Assembly: GCF_001570425.1 (NCBI RefSeq)
Contig: NZ_BCSX01000007.1
Location: forward strand, 225,604 to 289,603
Source of the DNA: Mycolicibacterium brisbanense
GTDB taxonomy: Bacteria > Actinomycetota > Actinomycetes > Mycobacteriales > Mycobacteriaceae
Reading direction: 5' to 3'
Length of the DNA stretch: 64,000 nt
Under the pieces are notes generated by a model. It was not told where the DNA came from and did not search any database. It saw only the letters and a program-made list of their open reading frames with translations. A program made the translations under genes and the position numbers. Positions 53,938-62,458 of the stretch are shown here, in pieces. The number at the start of each line of letters is the position of its first letter. Positions within the stretch are counted from its first letter, which is position 1.

Positions 53938-54291
53938 ATGACCAGTGCGGTAGATCCGACCGTGCCGCCCAGTGGCGCCGGATGTGTGGAATGCGATGCA
54001 GCGGGCGGTTGGTGGGTGCACCTGCGTCGGTGTGCGGCGTGCGGACACATCGGATGCTGCGACGATTCGCTGTCGCGCCACGCGTCAGCGCACTGGCAGG
54101 CGACCGGTCATCCAATCATCCGCTCATTCGAGCCGGGGGAAGACTGGTTCTGGGATTACTCGTCCAATCAGTACTACGACGGCCCTGAACTCGCCCCACC
54201 CGAAAACCACCCCACCGACCAGCCCGTGCCCGGGCCCCAGGGCCGCGTGCCTGCCGATTGGGTGCAACAACTGCGCGCCCGCCAAGACTAG
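53938..54291 (+). CDS. UBP-type zinc finger protein, copy 2
   Basis: 117 residues. CVECDAAGGWWVHLRRCAAC, GHIGCCDDSLSRHASAHW and ATGHPIIRSFEPGEDWFW give the same Cys/His ligand layout as the 39360 protein, including the C-terminal GHPI(I/V)xSFEPGEDW block. It has an extra Pro-rich tail of about 30 residues. Role unknown in bacteria. It is not linked to redox genes here but lies near an SRPBCC gene. Transcription is probably leaderless. Confidence 0.87.
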   Translation: MTSAVDPTVPPSGAGCVECDAAGGWWVHLRRCAACGHIGCCDDSLSRHASAHWQATGHPIIRSFEPGEDWFWDYSSNQYYDGPELAPPENHPTDQPVPGPQGRVPADWVQQLRARQD

Positions 54292-54420
54292 TTTCTGATC
54301 ATCGCTGTGGCCGGCCTCGATGAGAATGGTCGAACTGCTAGACGTCCGCGCGGAGATCCGCGCCTGACGCCCTGCCGCCTCCACGCTGATACCCCGACTG
54401 ATCACGTCGAAGCTCGCCGA

Positions 54421-55959
54421 CTATTCGCCGTCGGCGTGCGGCGCAGCGTGCTCGGGCAGGACTCCGATCCGATGCCGCTGGACCAGTCGGTAATAGCCGT
54501 AGCCGAGGCCGATCACTGTGGCGCAGAACAGAACCGCTCCCCACTGCAGATACCAGTGGTACGGCGGAGCTGGGTTGTAGACGGACTGCCGGGGCCAGGC
54601 GACGTTCACGATCATCGCGATTCCCCACACCGTTGCCGCGATGCTGACGGGGATACCGAATCGGCCGAGGTGGAAGTATCTACGGTCGGTCTGCCACTGG
54701 CCGGTGAGACGGCGATGCGCAAATGATGCCGACACGATCGAGTAGGCGATGAACGCCAGGACGACGGTGGTGCTGGTCACGACGACGAAGATCTGTGGTT
54801 GCCGCACGTTGAGCACCAGGATGCCGATGGCGATCACTCCGGTGATGACAGCGGTCAGGATCGGTGCCCTGGTCACCTTGTTCACCCGAGCCAACGCAGA
54901 GCTGGCGGGGAGAGCGTTGTCGCGACTCATCGCGAACATCATTCGCATGGCGCCAGTTTGGTTGGCCAGGATGCAGACGAAGATGGCGATCACGACACAA
55001 CCGAGCACGACGTCGCCGAGCGTCTTGCCGAGTACGTCCTGCACCACATAGGGCAACCCGGAGGTGGAAAGTTCGTCGGCTCCGAGATCGCCGACGGCCA
55101 TGAGGGCACCCAACATCAGAAGCGCCCCCGTGAGGCCGGCGGCGGCCAACGCGCGCAGGATCGACATAGGGCTGGTGCGGCGGGGATTGACCGTCTCCTC
55201 ACCAAGCGAACCGGCAGTATCGAATCCCCACATGATGTAGCAGCCCAGCAGGAGTGCCATGAGCATGGCGCCGGGAAGACCCAGCGAGTTGTCATGCCCA
55301 TGGCCGACACTGTCGAACACCACCTGCGGGCCACGCTTGGCGGCGAAGAAGAAGAACACGATCAGAAATACGCTGGCGATCAGCTCGACGATGACCCCGA
55401 CGTTGTTGACTAACGAGACCACCCGTACGGGAAGGGAATTCAGCACGGTAGCGACGACGATGGCGATCGCCCCCAAGATGACCCCGTTGGTGGCCGCGTC
55501 ATACGGTCCAGAGCCATCACCGTAGATCCAGAAGATGTCGGAGATGGTGGGCAGCACGAACTGCATTGCCAGCGCGACCGCCGCCGTGGACACGATGAGT
55601 GCCAGCGTCAGTGAGAAACCGGCGAGCCACGATGCGGTTTTACCTCCGACGTGTTTGGACCAGTTGTACACCGAACCCGCGATCGGATAGTGCGTCGACA
55701 GCTCGGCGAAGCACAAGCCGAAGAGCATCTGGCCACCGAAGGCGATGAGCCACGTCCACCAGAACGGCGGACCTGCAATCGAAAACGCAAAGAAGAACAG
55801 CTGGAACGCGCCCGTGAGAATCGAGATGAACGCGAAGCCGGCCGCGAAGGTGGAGAACGAGCCGAGCGTGCGTTGGAGCTCCTGCCTGTAACCGAGGCGG
55901 GCGAGGTGCTGCTCATCGGCGTTGTTCGCGTCAACCCTCTCCGGGGTCTGATGGGTCAT
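54421..55959 (-). CDS. APC family amino acid/amine permease
   Basis: 512 residues with about 12 membrane segments. LGYRQELQRTLGSFSTFAAGFAFISI and WTWLIAFGGQMLFGLCFAELSTHYPIAGSVYNWSKHVGG (split here as FGLCFAELSTHYPIAG and SVYNWSKHVGG) are typical APC helix 1-3 sequences. The family imports amino acids, choline-like amines or GABA-type compounds. ATG 55959 is chosen behind GAGAGGA; the frame runs to 56037. It is divergent from the 56161 flavoprotein and probably imports the substrate of the operon; that assignment is by context only. Confidence 0.9.
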   Translation of the reverse strand: MTHQTPERVDANNADEQHLARLGYRQELQRTLGSFSTFAAGFAFISILTGAFQLFFFAFSIAGPPFWWTWLIAFGGQMLFGLCFAELSTHYPIAGSVYNWSKHVGGKTASWLAGFSLTLALIVSTAAVALAMQFVLPTISDIFWIYGDGSGPYDAATNGVILGAIAIVVATVLNSLPVRVVSLVNNVGVIVELIASVFLIVFFFFAAKRGPQVVFDSVGHGHDNSLGLPGAMLMALLLGCYIMWGFDTAGSLGEETVNPRRTSPMSILRALAAAGLTGALLMLGALMAVGDLGADELSTSGLPYVVQDVLGKTLGDVVLGCVVIAIFVCILANQTGAMRMMFAMSRDNALPASSALARVNKVTRAPILTAVITGVIAIGILVLNVRQPQIFVVVTSTTVVLAFIAYSIVSASFAHRRLTGQWQTDRRYFHLGRFGIPVSIAATVWGIAMIVNVAWPRQSVYNPAPPYHWYLQWGAVLFCATVIGLGYGYYRLVQRHRIGVLPEHAAPHADGE

Positions 55960-56160
55960 CGAAGTCCTCTCTTCCCGTGCGTCCCGAAACTCCACGCACG
56001 GACTGGTGCTGCAGATCACCTCGAAGTGAACACCCATAAGTTCGTAACGTCAATAGTTTGTGTTTGTTCCGAACATATGTAATGATCGTTTGCACGTTCG
56101 CAGCACGCTAGTGTCGGGTAGAACACACAACAGATCCCACCCATCGAAAGGACGCCACAC
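55960..56160. promoter_or_regulatory. Divergent control region, permease / flavoprotein operon
   Basis: This 201-bp region is AT-rich for the genome. It contains TGTTC-C-GAACA at 56065-56075, an 11-bp palindrome sharing half-sites with the TGTTCGTACGAACA palindrome before the DeoR gene at 62406-62419. It is the best candidate for a DeoR operator controlling both directions. AAAGGA lies about 10 nt before the GTG at 56161. Confidence 0.5.
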
Positions 56161-57594
56161 GTGAAAACGCCAGGCACTCGTGGGTTCGACGAGTCGTTCG
56201 ATGTCGCAGTCATCGGCGGCGGAGTCCTCGGCACTGCCGTTGCGGCTCGCTTGTCAGCCACTTCGGCTTCGGTGTGCCTACTCGAGGCCGAAAACGATGT
56301 CTGCGAAGGCGCCAGCAAAGGCAACGCCGGCGTCGCTGTCTCCTATTACGGACCTCCGGGCACCCTCGAGACGGAGCTGATCAACCGTAGTTGCCCGCGA
56401 TGGGAGGAACTCTGCGCACGACTGGGCGTTCCCTATCGGCGCATTGGCGGCGTCATGGTCGCACTCAACGACAGCGAAGCATCGCGACTGGATCACACGC
56501 TGGGCGAGCTCGAACAGGCCGGCGTTCGGGGCGAACTTCTGGATCCCGCTCAAGTGCGCCACATCGAGCCGCTCATCACCGCCGACTGCGTAGCCGGGCT
56601 CCACATGCCAGACGAAGGCGTGATCGACCCGATGGCACTCACCGTCGCCTACGCCGATCTGGCGGTCACCAACGGCGCGTCGTTCCAACTCGGCGCCCGG
56701 GTGGAGCGAATCGATCGCCTCGACGATGGGACATCACTCGTCGGCACCACTCGTGGACGCGTCCGGGCCCGATTCATCGTCAATGCCGCGGGCGTGGCAG
56801 CCGGTCAGATCGCGCAGCTGGCCGGTGGCGAGGCGCTGCACTGCTGGCCCCGCAAGGGGCAGTACGCCGTGATCGACCGGCTGTTCGCCGAGCGCCTGTC
56901 CACGATCGTCTTCTGCACGCACTCGCCTGATACCAAAGGCATCAACGTCGTGCCGACGACGCACGGCTCTGCATTGCTAGGGCCGACCGCGCTGGACATC
57001 GATGACCCGTACGACAAGGCGACCGACTACGACACGGTCGCAGCACTCATCGAGAGCGCGCGACGGCTGGTCCCCGACCTCACCACAGACGTGGTGATCA
57101 AAACATTCGCCGCGAACCGACCTGCCGGCGACGAACAGCACCGGCTACGGTTCGACACGCGGGTCGACAACCTGCTGCACTGCACCGACCGCTCAGCCGG
57201 GGTCAGCCTGTCCCCCGCAGCCGCGGACCTGACGCTCGAGCTGCTGCGCGAAGCGGGACTGCCAGCAGAAGACCGCGCGGACACCGTCATCGCGTTGCCG
57301 CCGTCGCCGCGATTGAGGACGGCCGCCAACCCGGACGCACTGTTCGCCCAAGACGCGTTGTTCGGCCAAATCGTATGTGCCTGTGAACATGTCAGTGCGG
57401 CCGAAATCAACCGGACCCTAACCGCTCCCGTTCCCGCAACATCGGTGGACGGCGTGCGGAAGCGCACCGGCGCCGCATACGGTCGCTGCCAAGGCTCCCT
57501 GTGTTCGGCCGGGATCACCTTCATGACGGCCCTGTCGACCAACACTGGTCCGGCGACGGTGCGGCAGACCAGCCAAGGAACGGTCGGGGCATGA
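56161..57594 (+). CDS. DAO-type FAD oxidoreductase with C-terminal BFD-like [2Fe-2S] domain
   Basis: 477 residues. FDVAVIGGGVLGTAVAARLS is the FAD motif, followed by a D-amino-acid-oxidase/glycerol-3-phosphate dehydrogenase-type fold. The C-terminus (about 415-465) has VCACEH and GRCQGSLCSAG, a BFD-like four-Cys [2Fe-2S] pattern as in GlpA. Members oxidise amino acids, amines, hydroxyacids or polyol phosphates and pass electrons on. GTG start at 56161. Its stop overlaps the next gene as ATGA, suggesting a heteromeric dehydrogenase. Confidence 0.88.
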   Translation: MKTPGTRGFDESFDVAVIGGGVLGTAVAARLSATSASVCLLEAENDVCEGASKGNAGVAVSYYGPPGTLETELINRSCPRWEELCARLGVPYRRIGGVMVALNDSEASRLDHTLGELEQAGVRGELLDPAQVRHIEPLITADCVAGLHMPDEGVIDPMALTVAYADLAVTNGASFQLGARVERIDRLDDGTSLVGTTRGRVRARFIVNAAGVAAGQIAQLAGGEALHCWPRKGQYAVIDRLFAERLSTIVFCTHSPDTKGINVVPTTHGSALLGPTALDIDDPYDKATDYDTVAALIESARRLVPDLTTDVVIKTFAANRPAGDEQHRLRFDTRVDNLLHCTDRSAGVSLSPAAADLTLELLREAGLPAEDRADTVIALPPSPRLRTAANPDALFAQDALFGQIVCACEHVSAAEINRTLTAPVPATSVDGVRKRTGAAYGRCQGSLCSAGITFMTALSTNTGPATVRQTSQGTVGA

Positions 57595-58379
57595 TCACCG
57601 CACCGTTTGTCGTCGTCGGCGCCGGGCCAAGCGGACTCGGCTGCGCGTGGGAGCTGGCACAGCAGGGCGCTGTCGTAGTCGTAGATCGGATTCCGGTTGC
57701 CGGCGGCAGCGCCGGCTGGTCAAGTCCCACCGTGAGGCGCCTCGTCGAACGTGTCGCCTCACGTGGAGTACGACTTCGGCTGGGCGAGACCGCGATGCGC
57801 TTCGACGGCACCACCCTGACGGTCGCCACACCCAGCGGCTTTCACCACATCGAGGGCAAGCAGCTGATCGTTGCGGCCGGGTTGCGTCCGGCCACCGCAG
57901 CTAACTTGGGCATCGACGGCGACCGTCCCGCCGGCGTGCTGGCAGCCACCGTGGCCGAGCATCTGCTGCACACCGGAGTGCGGCTATGGCAGACCGTGGT
58001 CATCCTCGGCGACGGTCCGTGGAGCCAACCTGTCGCCACGATGTGCCGGCGCCTGGGCACCCGAGTTATCGGCATCGCCGAGCGCGCATCGTGGGCCGAC
58101 GAGCGCATCGACCCAGTGCCACGGCTATCCGTCATCGGCCGCGATCGGATTACCGGTGTGCGATTGCGCCACTCAACGAGAGACGTCACCGTCAACTGCG
58201 ACGCGCTCGTCCTGTCAGGCGACCCACGCCCCAACCGAAATGTCGTCGGAGCTCTCGGCGCGGGCGACGGCAACGTCGTCTTCCACCAGCCCATCCGACC
58301 GACAAACACACAGGATCGCTTCCAGGCCGGCGCCACAGCGATGCGCGACTGGCTACACAGCAGCGGAGGAACCTCATGA
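57591..58379 (+). CDS. NAD(P)/FAD-dependent oxidoreductase, second flavoprotein subunit
   Basis: 262 residues. VVVGAGPSGLGCAWELAQQG starts the FAD-binding region, and a second Rossmann motif is VVILGDGPWSQPVA. It resembles the smaller pyridine-nucleotide-disulfide-oxidoreductase subunits (HcnB/OoxA or GlpB-like) but lacks redox Cys. Fused BFD domains usually sit in this subunit; here that domain is instead on the partner. Translationally coupled at both ends (ATGA), so it probably forms a complex with the 56161 and 58376 products. Confidence 0.87.
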   Translation: MITAPFVVVGAGPSGLGCAWELAQQGAVVVVDRIPVAGGSAGWSSPTVRRLVERVASRGVRLRLGETAMRFDGTTLTVATPSGFHHIEGKQLIVAAGLRPATAANLGIDGDRPAGVLAATVAEHLLHTGVRLWQTVVILGDGPWSQPVATMCRRLGTRVIGIAERASWADERIDPVPRLSVIGRDRITGVRLRHSTRDVTVNCDALVLSGDPRPNRNVVGALGAGDGNVVFHQPIRPTNTQDRFQAGATAMRDWLHSSGGTS

Positions 58380-58615
58380 AAGTCAGTTCGCCCATCGGAG
58401 AGCTCCCGTTCGAACCACGCACGGTTCATCTGCACCGCAACGGAATTCGCGTCGACGGAGTGATAGGAGCCTGGCCCGCGCAGGTCACCATCACCACCGG
58501 CGACATCCCAAGTTTGGCCCGCGTCGCCGCCCGTCCGGCGCTCATCGGCGCCGTCGGCTTCACCGCTGTCCTAGGTCTGATTCGACTGACCAGATCCAAC
58601 CGTCACCACCGATAG
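58376..58615 (+). CDS. Small membrane-anchored protein of the flavoprotein complex
   Basis: 79 residues, not recognised as a family. Residues 1-45 are soluble (PIGELPFEPRTVHLHRNGIR); one hydrophobic helix follows at about 53-68 (ALIGAVGFTAVLGLI) with a basic tail. In HcnABC-type dehydrogenases the third small subunit carries a [2Fe-2S] cluster; this one has no Cys, so it cannot. Membrane anchoring of the two flavoproteins is the likeliest role, by position. ATG overlaps the upstream stop. Confidence 0.7.
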   Translation: MKVSSPIGELPFEPRTVHLHRNGIRVDGVIGAWPAQVTITTGDIPSLARVAARPALIGAVGFTAVLGLIRLTRSNRHHR

Positions 58616-58627
58616 AGAGGAATACCC

Positions 58628-59341
58628 ATGGGCATCAAATTTCAGGAGATTCGCGAGAAGGTCGTCACCTACTCACGCAAGCTTCAGGCCGAGCGCCTCG
58701 TCTACTCATGCGCGGGCAACATCAGCGTGCGCATTCCTGACGAGCCCGAATTGCTCGCCTGCACACCGAGTTCCACGCAGTACGACCTGTTGGAACCCGA
58801 AGACATCGCGATCGTGGACCTCGACGGCAACCTGATCGACGGCCGCCGCTCCCCGACGTCCGAAGTCCAGATGCACACGCTGTACTGCAAGCATCGGCCG
58901 GAGATCGGCGGCATCGTGCACACCCACGGCAAGGCGGTGATGACGTTCGCGACATTGAACTGGACGCTTCCGCCGATCCTCACTGGCCTGTGTGAAGCGA
59001 CGGGTGGCGCCGTGTACACCTCTCCGTACTCGCAGCCCGAGACCGACCAGATGTACACCTACACCGAGCCGTATTTGCGCAACCGAGGCGCGACCTTCCT
59101 TCAACACCACGGCCTCCTGGCCATCGGTGCCGACCTCGAGCACGCGTTTCACACCGCTTCTGTCGTCGAGGGCGCCTGTGAGGTGTACTTGGCGGCCCGA
59201 CAGTTCGGCGAGGTTCCCGAGTTGCCTGCCGCTCAGGTCGATTGGATCGCCTCCTACTTCCACGCCCAATTCCCCGGTGCGCCCGAACCGCTGCCTGCAC
59301 CTGAGCCGGTTCCGGCACCGGAGTTCCAGCCGGTCCCATGA
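58628..59341 (+). CDS. Class II aldolase/adducin family protein
   Basis: 237 residues. RLVYSCAGNISVRIP, TPSSTQYDLLEPEDIAIVD, SEVQMHTLYCKHRPEIGGIVHTHGKAV (split here as SEVQMHTLYCKHRPEI and GGIVHTHGKAV, with the zinc His pair) and ATFLQHHGLLAIG are family signatures of fuculose-/rhamnulose-phosphate aldolases. It should cleave a ketose phosphate to dihydroxyacetone phosphate and an aldehyde. The C-terminal 20 residues are Pro-Glu-rich. Its stop overlaps the kinase start (ATGA). The sugar is unknown. Confidence 0.9.
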   Translation: MGIKFQEIREKVVTYSRKLQAERLVYSCAGNISVRIPDEPELLACTPSSTQYDLLEPEDIAIVDLDGNLIDGRRSPTSEVQMHTLYCKHRPEIGGIVHTHGKAVMTFATLNWTLPPILTGLCEATGGAVYTSPYSQPETDQMYTYTEPYLRNRGATFLQHHGLLAIGADLEHAFHTASVVEGACEVYLAARQFGEVPELPAAQVDWIASYFHAQFPGAPEPLPAPEPVPAPEFQPVP

Positions 59342-60843
59342 GCGGGTATGTGGTGGGGGCCGACGTCGGATCGTCGGCCCTCAAGGCTGCCCTGGTCCAT
59401 CCCGACCGCGGCGTCGTGGCGGTGGCAGAACACACCTATCCCATGCATCGCCCACATCGCGACTGGGCCGAAAACGACCCTGAGGACTGGTATCTCGCGC
59501 TGGCCGCCGCTGTCTCGGAAGTCTTGCAGGCCTCGGGCGTGTCAGCCTCCGAGGTCAAGGCACTGTGCCTCGTCGGTCAACGCGACATCGCCGTGCTGGT
59601 CGACGATGATGGTGAAGTACTCACGCCCTGCATCCACTGGACGGACCGGCGCGACCCAGCGGAAACGACCCGGCTCTACGACCGCCTGGGGCGAGCCGAC
59701 CTGATTGACCGCAGCGGCACGTTGCCGATACCCGGGCTTGTGCTGCCCAACCTGGCGTGGACCAAGGCGCATCTGCCCGACGTGTGGGCCCGCGTTCGGG
59801 TTGCATTGCAACCCAAGGACTACCTCGCGTTGCGACTCACCGGCGATATCGGCACCGACCCCACCGGACCGACACGCAGCATCCTCAACGACTGGCGCAG
59901 TGAGGACTGGAATGCGCAGACCTGCGAGGAGGCCGGGATCCCGCGCGAGATACTGCCGGACGTCAAATACCAGCCATGGGACGTCCGCGGCGAACTCGGC
60001 AGCACAGCATACGAACTCGGCCTACTGCCAGGCACCCTGCTAGTCGCGGGCGGCGGTGACGATCCGGCCGCCGCCCTCGGATCCGGGGTGATCAATCCCG
60101 GCGACGTCAGCATCGGCACCGGATCATCGATGAGCTGGCGGATCGTCGCCGACGAACCCAAATTCGACCCTACGGGCGTGATCGGTCTGATGCCGCACCT
60201 GATACCCGGCCGCTACCTGCACGAGATGGTGGCCACAGGTACCGGCACGACGCTGCGATGGTTCCGGACCGTTTTCGGCGACGGTTGTACATACGAACAA
60301 CTCATCGCCGAAGCCGCCCAGGTGGAACCGGGATGCGATGGCCTGATGTGCTTTCCCTACGTCGAGGGCGCCTCGGTGCCGTGGCAGGACGATTCGGCCC
60401 GGGCCGTGTACTACGGAATCGCGGGCCATCACCGCCGAGCCCACTTCACCCGGGCGACGCTGGAAGGCATTGCCTTTCAGTATCCAGCCCTGCTCGAAGT
60501 CGTGGCCTCGCGTCGCCACAGCGCACGCTGTTTCACCATCTCCGACGGGGAGGCCCGCAGCCACCTGTGGAACCAGATAAAAGCCGATGTCATGGGTCAG
60601 CAGATCACGCCGTCATTGCGCGTGGAAGCCCCCGCCATTGGTGCCGCGATTCTCGCGGGTCTGGCGACAGACCTTTTCGATTCTGCGGCAACAGCACTGG
60701 CGGTCGTTCTCGAACTCGCACCGCCGGTGCGTCCACGTGCGGTCGAGTCGGAACGATATGCCGCGCTGCAGCACCACTGGGAGGCGATTCGTCGCCGCAT
60801 CTTCCCCAACCTCGCCTCGCTTCCGGTCGGCGCGAGAAGCTAA
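59338..60843 (+). CDS. FGGY family carbohydrate kinase
   Basis: 501 residues. The GADVGSSALKAAL motif, CLVGQRDIAVLVDDDG, HWTDRRDPAETTRL and GTGSSMSWRI and the ILAGLA C-terminal segment place it in the FGGY family (xylulokinase/fuculokinase/glycerol kinase). It phosphorylates a sugar or polyol before aldol cleavage by the gene upstream. Translationally coupled to it. The exact substrate cannot be read; a deoxy- or tetrose/pentose-type polyol is plausible. Confidence 0.91.
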   Translation: MSGYVVGADVGSSALKAALVHPDRGVVAVAEHTYPMHRPHRDWAENDPEDWYLALAAAVSEVLQASGVSASEVKALCLVGQRDIAVLVDDDGEVLTPCIHWTDRRDPAETTRLYDRLGRADLIDRSGTLPIPGLVLPNLAWTKAHLPDVWARVRVALQPKDYLALRLTGDIGTDPTGPTRSILNDWRSEDWNAQTCEEAGIPREILPDVKYQPWDVRGELGSTAYELGLLPGTLLVAGGGDDPAAALGSGVINPGDVSIGTGSSMSWRIVADEPKFDPTGVIGLMPHLIPGRYLHEMVATGTGTTLRWFRTVFGDGCTYEQLIAEAAQVEPGCDGLMCFPYVEGASVPWQDDSARAVYYGIAGHHRRAHFTRATLEGIAFQYPALLEVVASRRHSARCFTISDGEARSHLWNQIKADVMGQQITPSLRVEAPAIGAAILAGLATDLFDSAATALAVVLELAPPVRPRAVESERYAALQHHWEAIRRRIFPNLASLPVGARS

Positions 60844-60869
60844 CGACAACCCACCGACAAAGGAGCACC

Positions 60870-62345
60870 ATGACACCAACGCTTCCCGACACCATCCGGA
60901 CCCAGGCGTTCATCGCCGGCGATTTCGTCGATGCATGTGACGGAGCAACTTTCGACACACTCGCACCGGCAACCGGTACTGCGATCGCGAGCCTCGCCGC
61001 CTGCTGCGAGGCTGACATCGACCGCGCCGTGGCCGCCGCTCGTGCGGCATTCGACAGCGGCACATGGAGCCGACTAGCCCCAGCCGACCGCAAGGCAATC
61101 CTGTTCGCGTTCGCCGATCTCATCGAAAAGCACAGCGACGAGCTTGCCCTGACCGAGGCCATAGATGCCGGCAAGCCGATCACCGACTGCCGCGACTTCG
61201 ACCTGCCCGACGTGCTCAAGACCATCCGGTGGTATGCCGAGGCGGCGGACAAAGTGTTCGGCAAGACCGCACCGACCGGCGCCGACCATCTCGGGCTCAT
61301 CGTCCGCGAGCCGGTCGGGGTGGTCGGCGGAGTGCTCCCCTGGAACTTCCCGATGGCCATGCTGGCCTGGAAAATCGGCCCGGCATTGGCCGCGGGCAAT
61401 TCGGTGGTCATCAAACCCGCGGAACTGGCCAGCCTCACCACACTGCGGCTCGCCGAACTCGCGCACCAGGCGGGCGTACCCGCCGGGGTGTTCAACGTGA
61501 CTCCGGGCCTCGGCCACGTCGCAGGCAAGGCGCTGGGCCTACACGACGACGTCGACATGGTCACCTTCACAGGCTCGACCGAAGTCGGGCGAGCGTTCCT
61601 GCGTTACTCGGCGGACAGCAACCTCAAAGGCATCGTGTTGGAGTGCGGCGGAAAGAGCCCACAGATCGTCATGGCCGACCTTGCCGACGAGCTCGACGCC
61701 GTCGCGGCCGACCTCGCCGACGCAGCGTTCTGGAATGCCGGACAGAATTGCAGCGCCGGGTCGCGCATCCTCGTGCACGAATCAATCAAGGACGATTTCG
61801 TCGCCGCCCTGGCTCAGCAGGCCGAGCGTCGGGTCGTCGGTGAACCCACCGATGAACGCACCACGATCGGTCCCCTCATAGAGGCGTCGGCGCTGGACCG
61901 CGTGATGGGCTACATCGACCAAGCCCGCGCCGATGGAGCTCGCATCGTCACCGGTGGGCATCGGATGTTCACCGACTCCGGCGGATGGTTCGCCCGCCCA
62001 ACCGTCATCGATTCGGTGACACCCGACATGAGTGTGGCGCGCGAGGAGATCTTCGGCCCGGTGGTCTCGGTGCTGAGTTTTTCCGACCACGAGGAAGCGC
62101 TGCGCTTGGCCAACGACACCAAATACGGATTAGCAGCCACTGTGTGGTCCAAGAACATCGACGTTGCTCTGCGCACAGCGCGCGGAATCAGAGCCGGCAC
62201 GGTCGCCGTGAACGGCTACAGCGAAGGAGATATCACCACACCATTCGGCGGGTACCGGATGTCCGGGTTCGGTGGACGAGACAACGGCCTGGAAGCGCTC
62301 GAGCAGTACACCGAGTTGAAGACGATCTGGGTGACACTGCGCTGA
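60870..62345 (+). CDS. Aldehyde dehydrogenase (NAD(P)-dependent, PuuC/betaine-aldehyde-like)
   Basis: 491 residues. GVLPWNFPMAMLAWKIGPAL, TFTGSTEVGRAFL, LECGGKSPQIV (general-base Glu) and NAGQNCSAGSR (catalytic Cys) are all intact. The enzyme would oxidise the aldehyde released by the aldolase, for example glycolaldehyde or lactaldehyde, or an amino-aldehyde. ATG 60870 follows AGGAG with good spacing, 26 nt after the kinase stop; the frame upstream is open into the kinase gene and is spurious. Confidence 0.93.
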   Translation: MTPTLPDTIRTQAFIAGDFVDACDGATFDTLAPATGTAIASLAACCEADIDRAVAAARAAFDSGTWSRLAPADRKAILFAFADLIEKHSDELALTEAIDAGKPITDCRDFDLPDVLKTIRWYAEAADKVFGKTAPTGADHLGLIVREPVGVVGGVLPWNFPMAMLAWKIGPALAAGNSVVIKPAELASLTTLRLAELAHQAGVPAGVFNVTPGLGHVAGKALGLHDDVDMVTFTGSTEVGRAFLRYSADSNLKGIVLECGGKSPQIVMADLADELDAVAADLADAAFWNAGQNCSAGSRILVHESIKDDFVAALAQQAERRVVGEPTDERTTIGPLIEASALDRVMGYIDQARADGARIVTGGHRMFTDSGGWFARPTVIDSVTPDMSVAREEIFGPVVSVLSFSDHEEALRLANDTKYGLAATVWSKNIDVALRTARGIRAGTVAVNGYSEGDITTPFGGYRMSGFGGRDNGLEALEQYTELKTIWVTLR

Positions 62346-62371
62346 GACCGTGAAGCCATACTTGTTCATTA

Positions 62372-62392
62372 ACTTGACTTAGACGTTCAAGT
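62372..62392. promoter_or_regulatory. Inverted repeat at the DeoR promoter
   Basis: ACTTGA (62372-62377) and TCAAGT (62387-62392) are perfect 6-bp arms 9 nt apart, overlapping the -35 TTGACT (62374-62379). With -10 TAGCAT (62395-62400) this forms a promoter for the DeoR gene. Spacing is short (15 nt), so it may be weak without help. Confidence 0.5.
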
Positions 62393-62405
62393 GTTAGCAT
62401 GCGGG

Positions 62406-62419
62406 TGTTCGTACGAACA
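62406..62419. promoter_or_regulatory. Perfect operator palindrome upstream of DeoR gene
   Basis: TGTTCGTACGAACA is a perfect 14-bp palindrome just downstream of the -10 element, covering the expected transcription start. That is the classic position for autorepression. Half-sites TGTTC/GAACA recur at 56065-56075 in front of the catabolic operon. Confidence 0.65.
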
Positions 62420-62458
62420 TCTTTTACCGCTGCGCGAGCCCGACAAGTAAGGTTTGCC

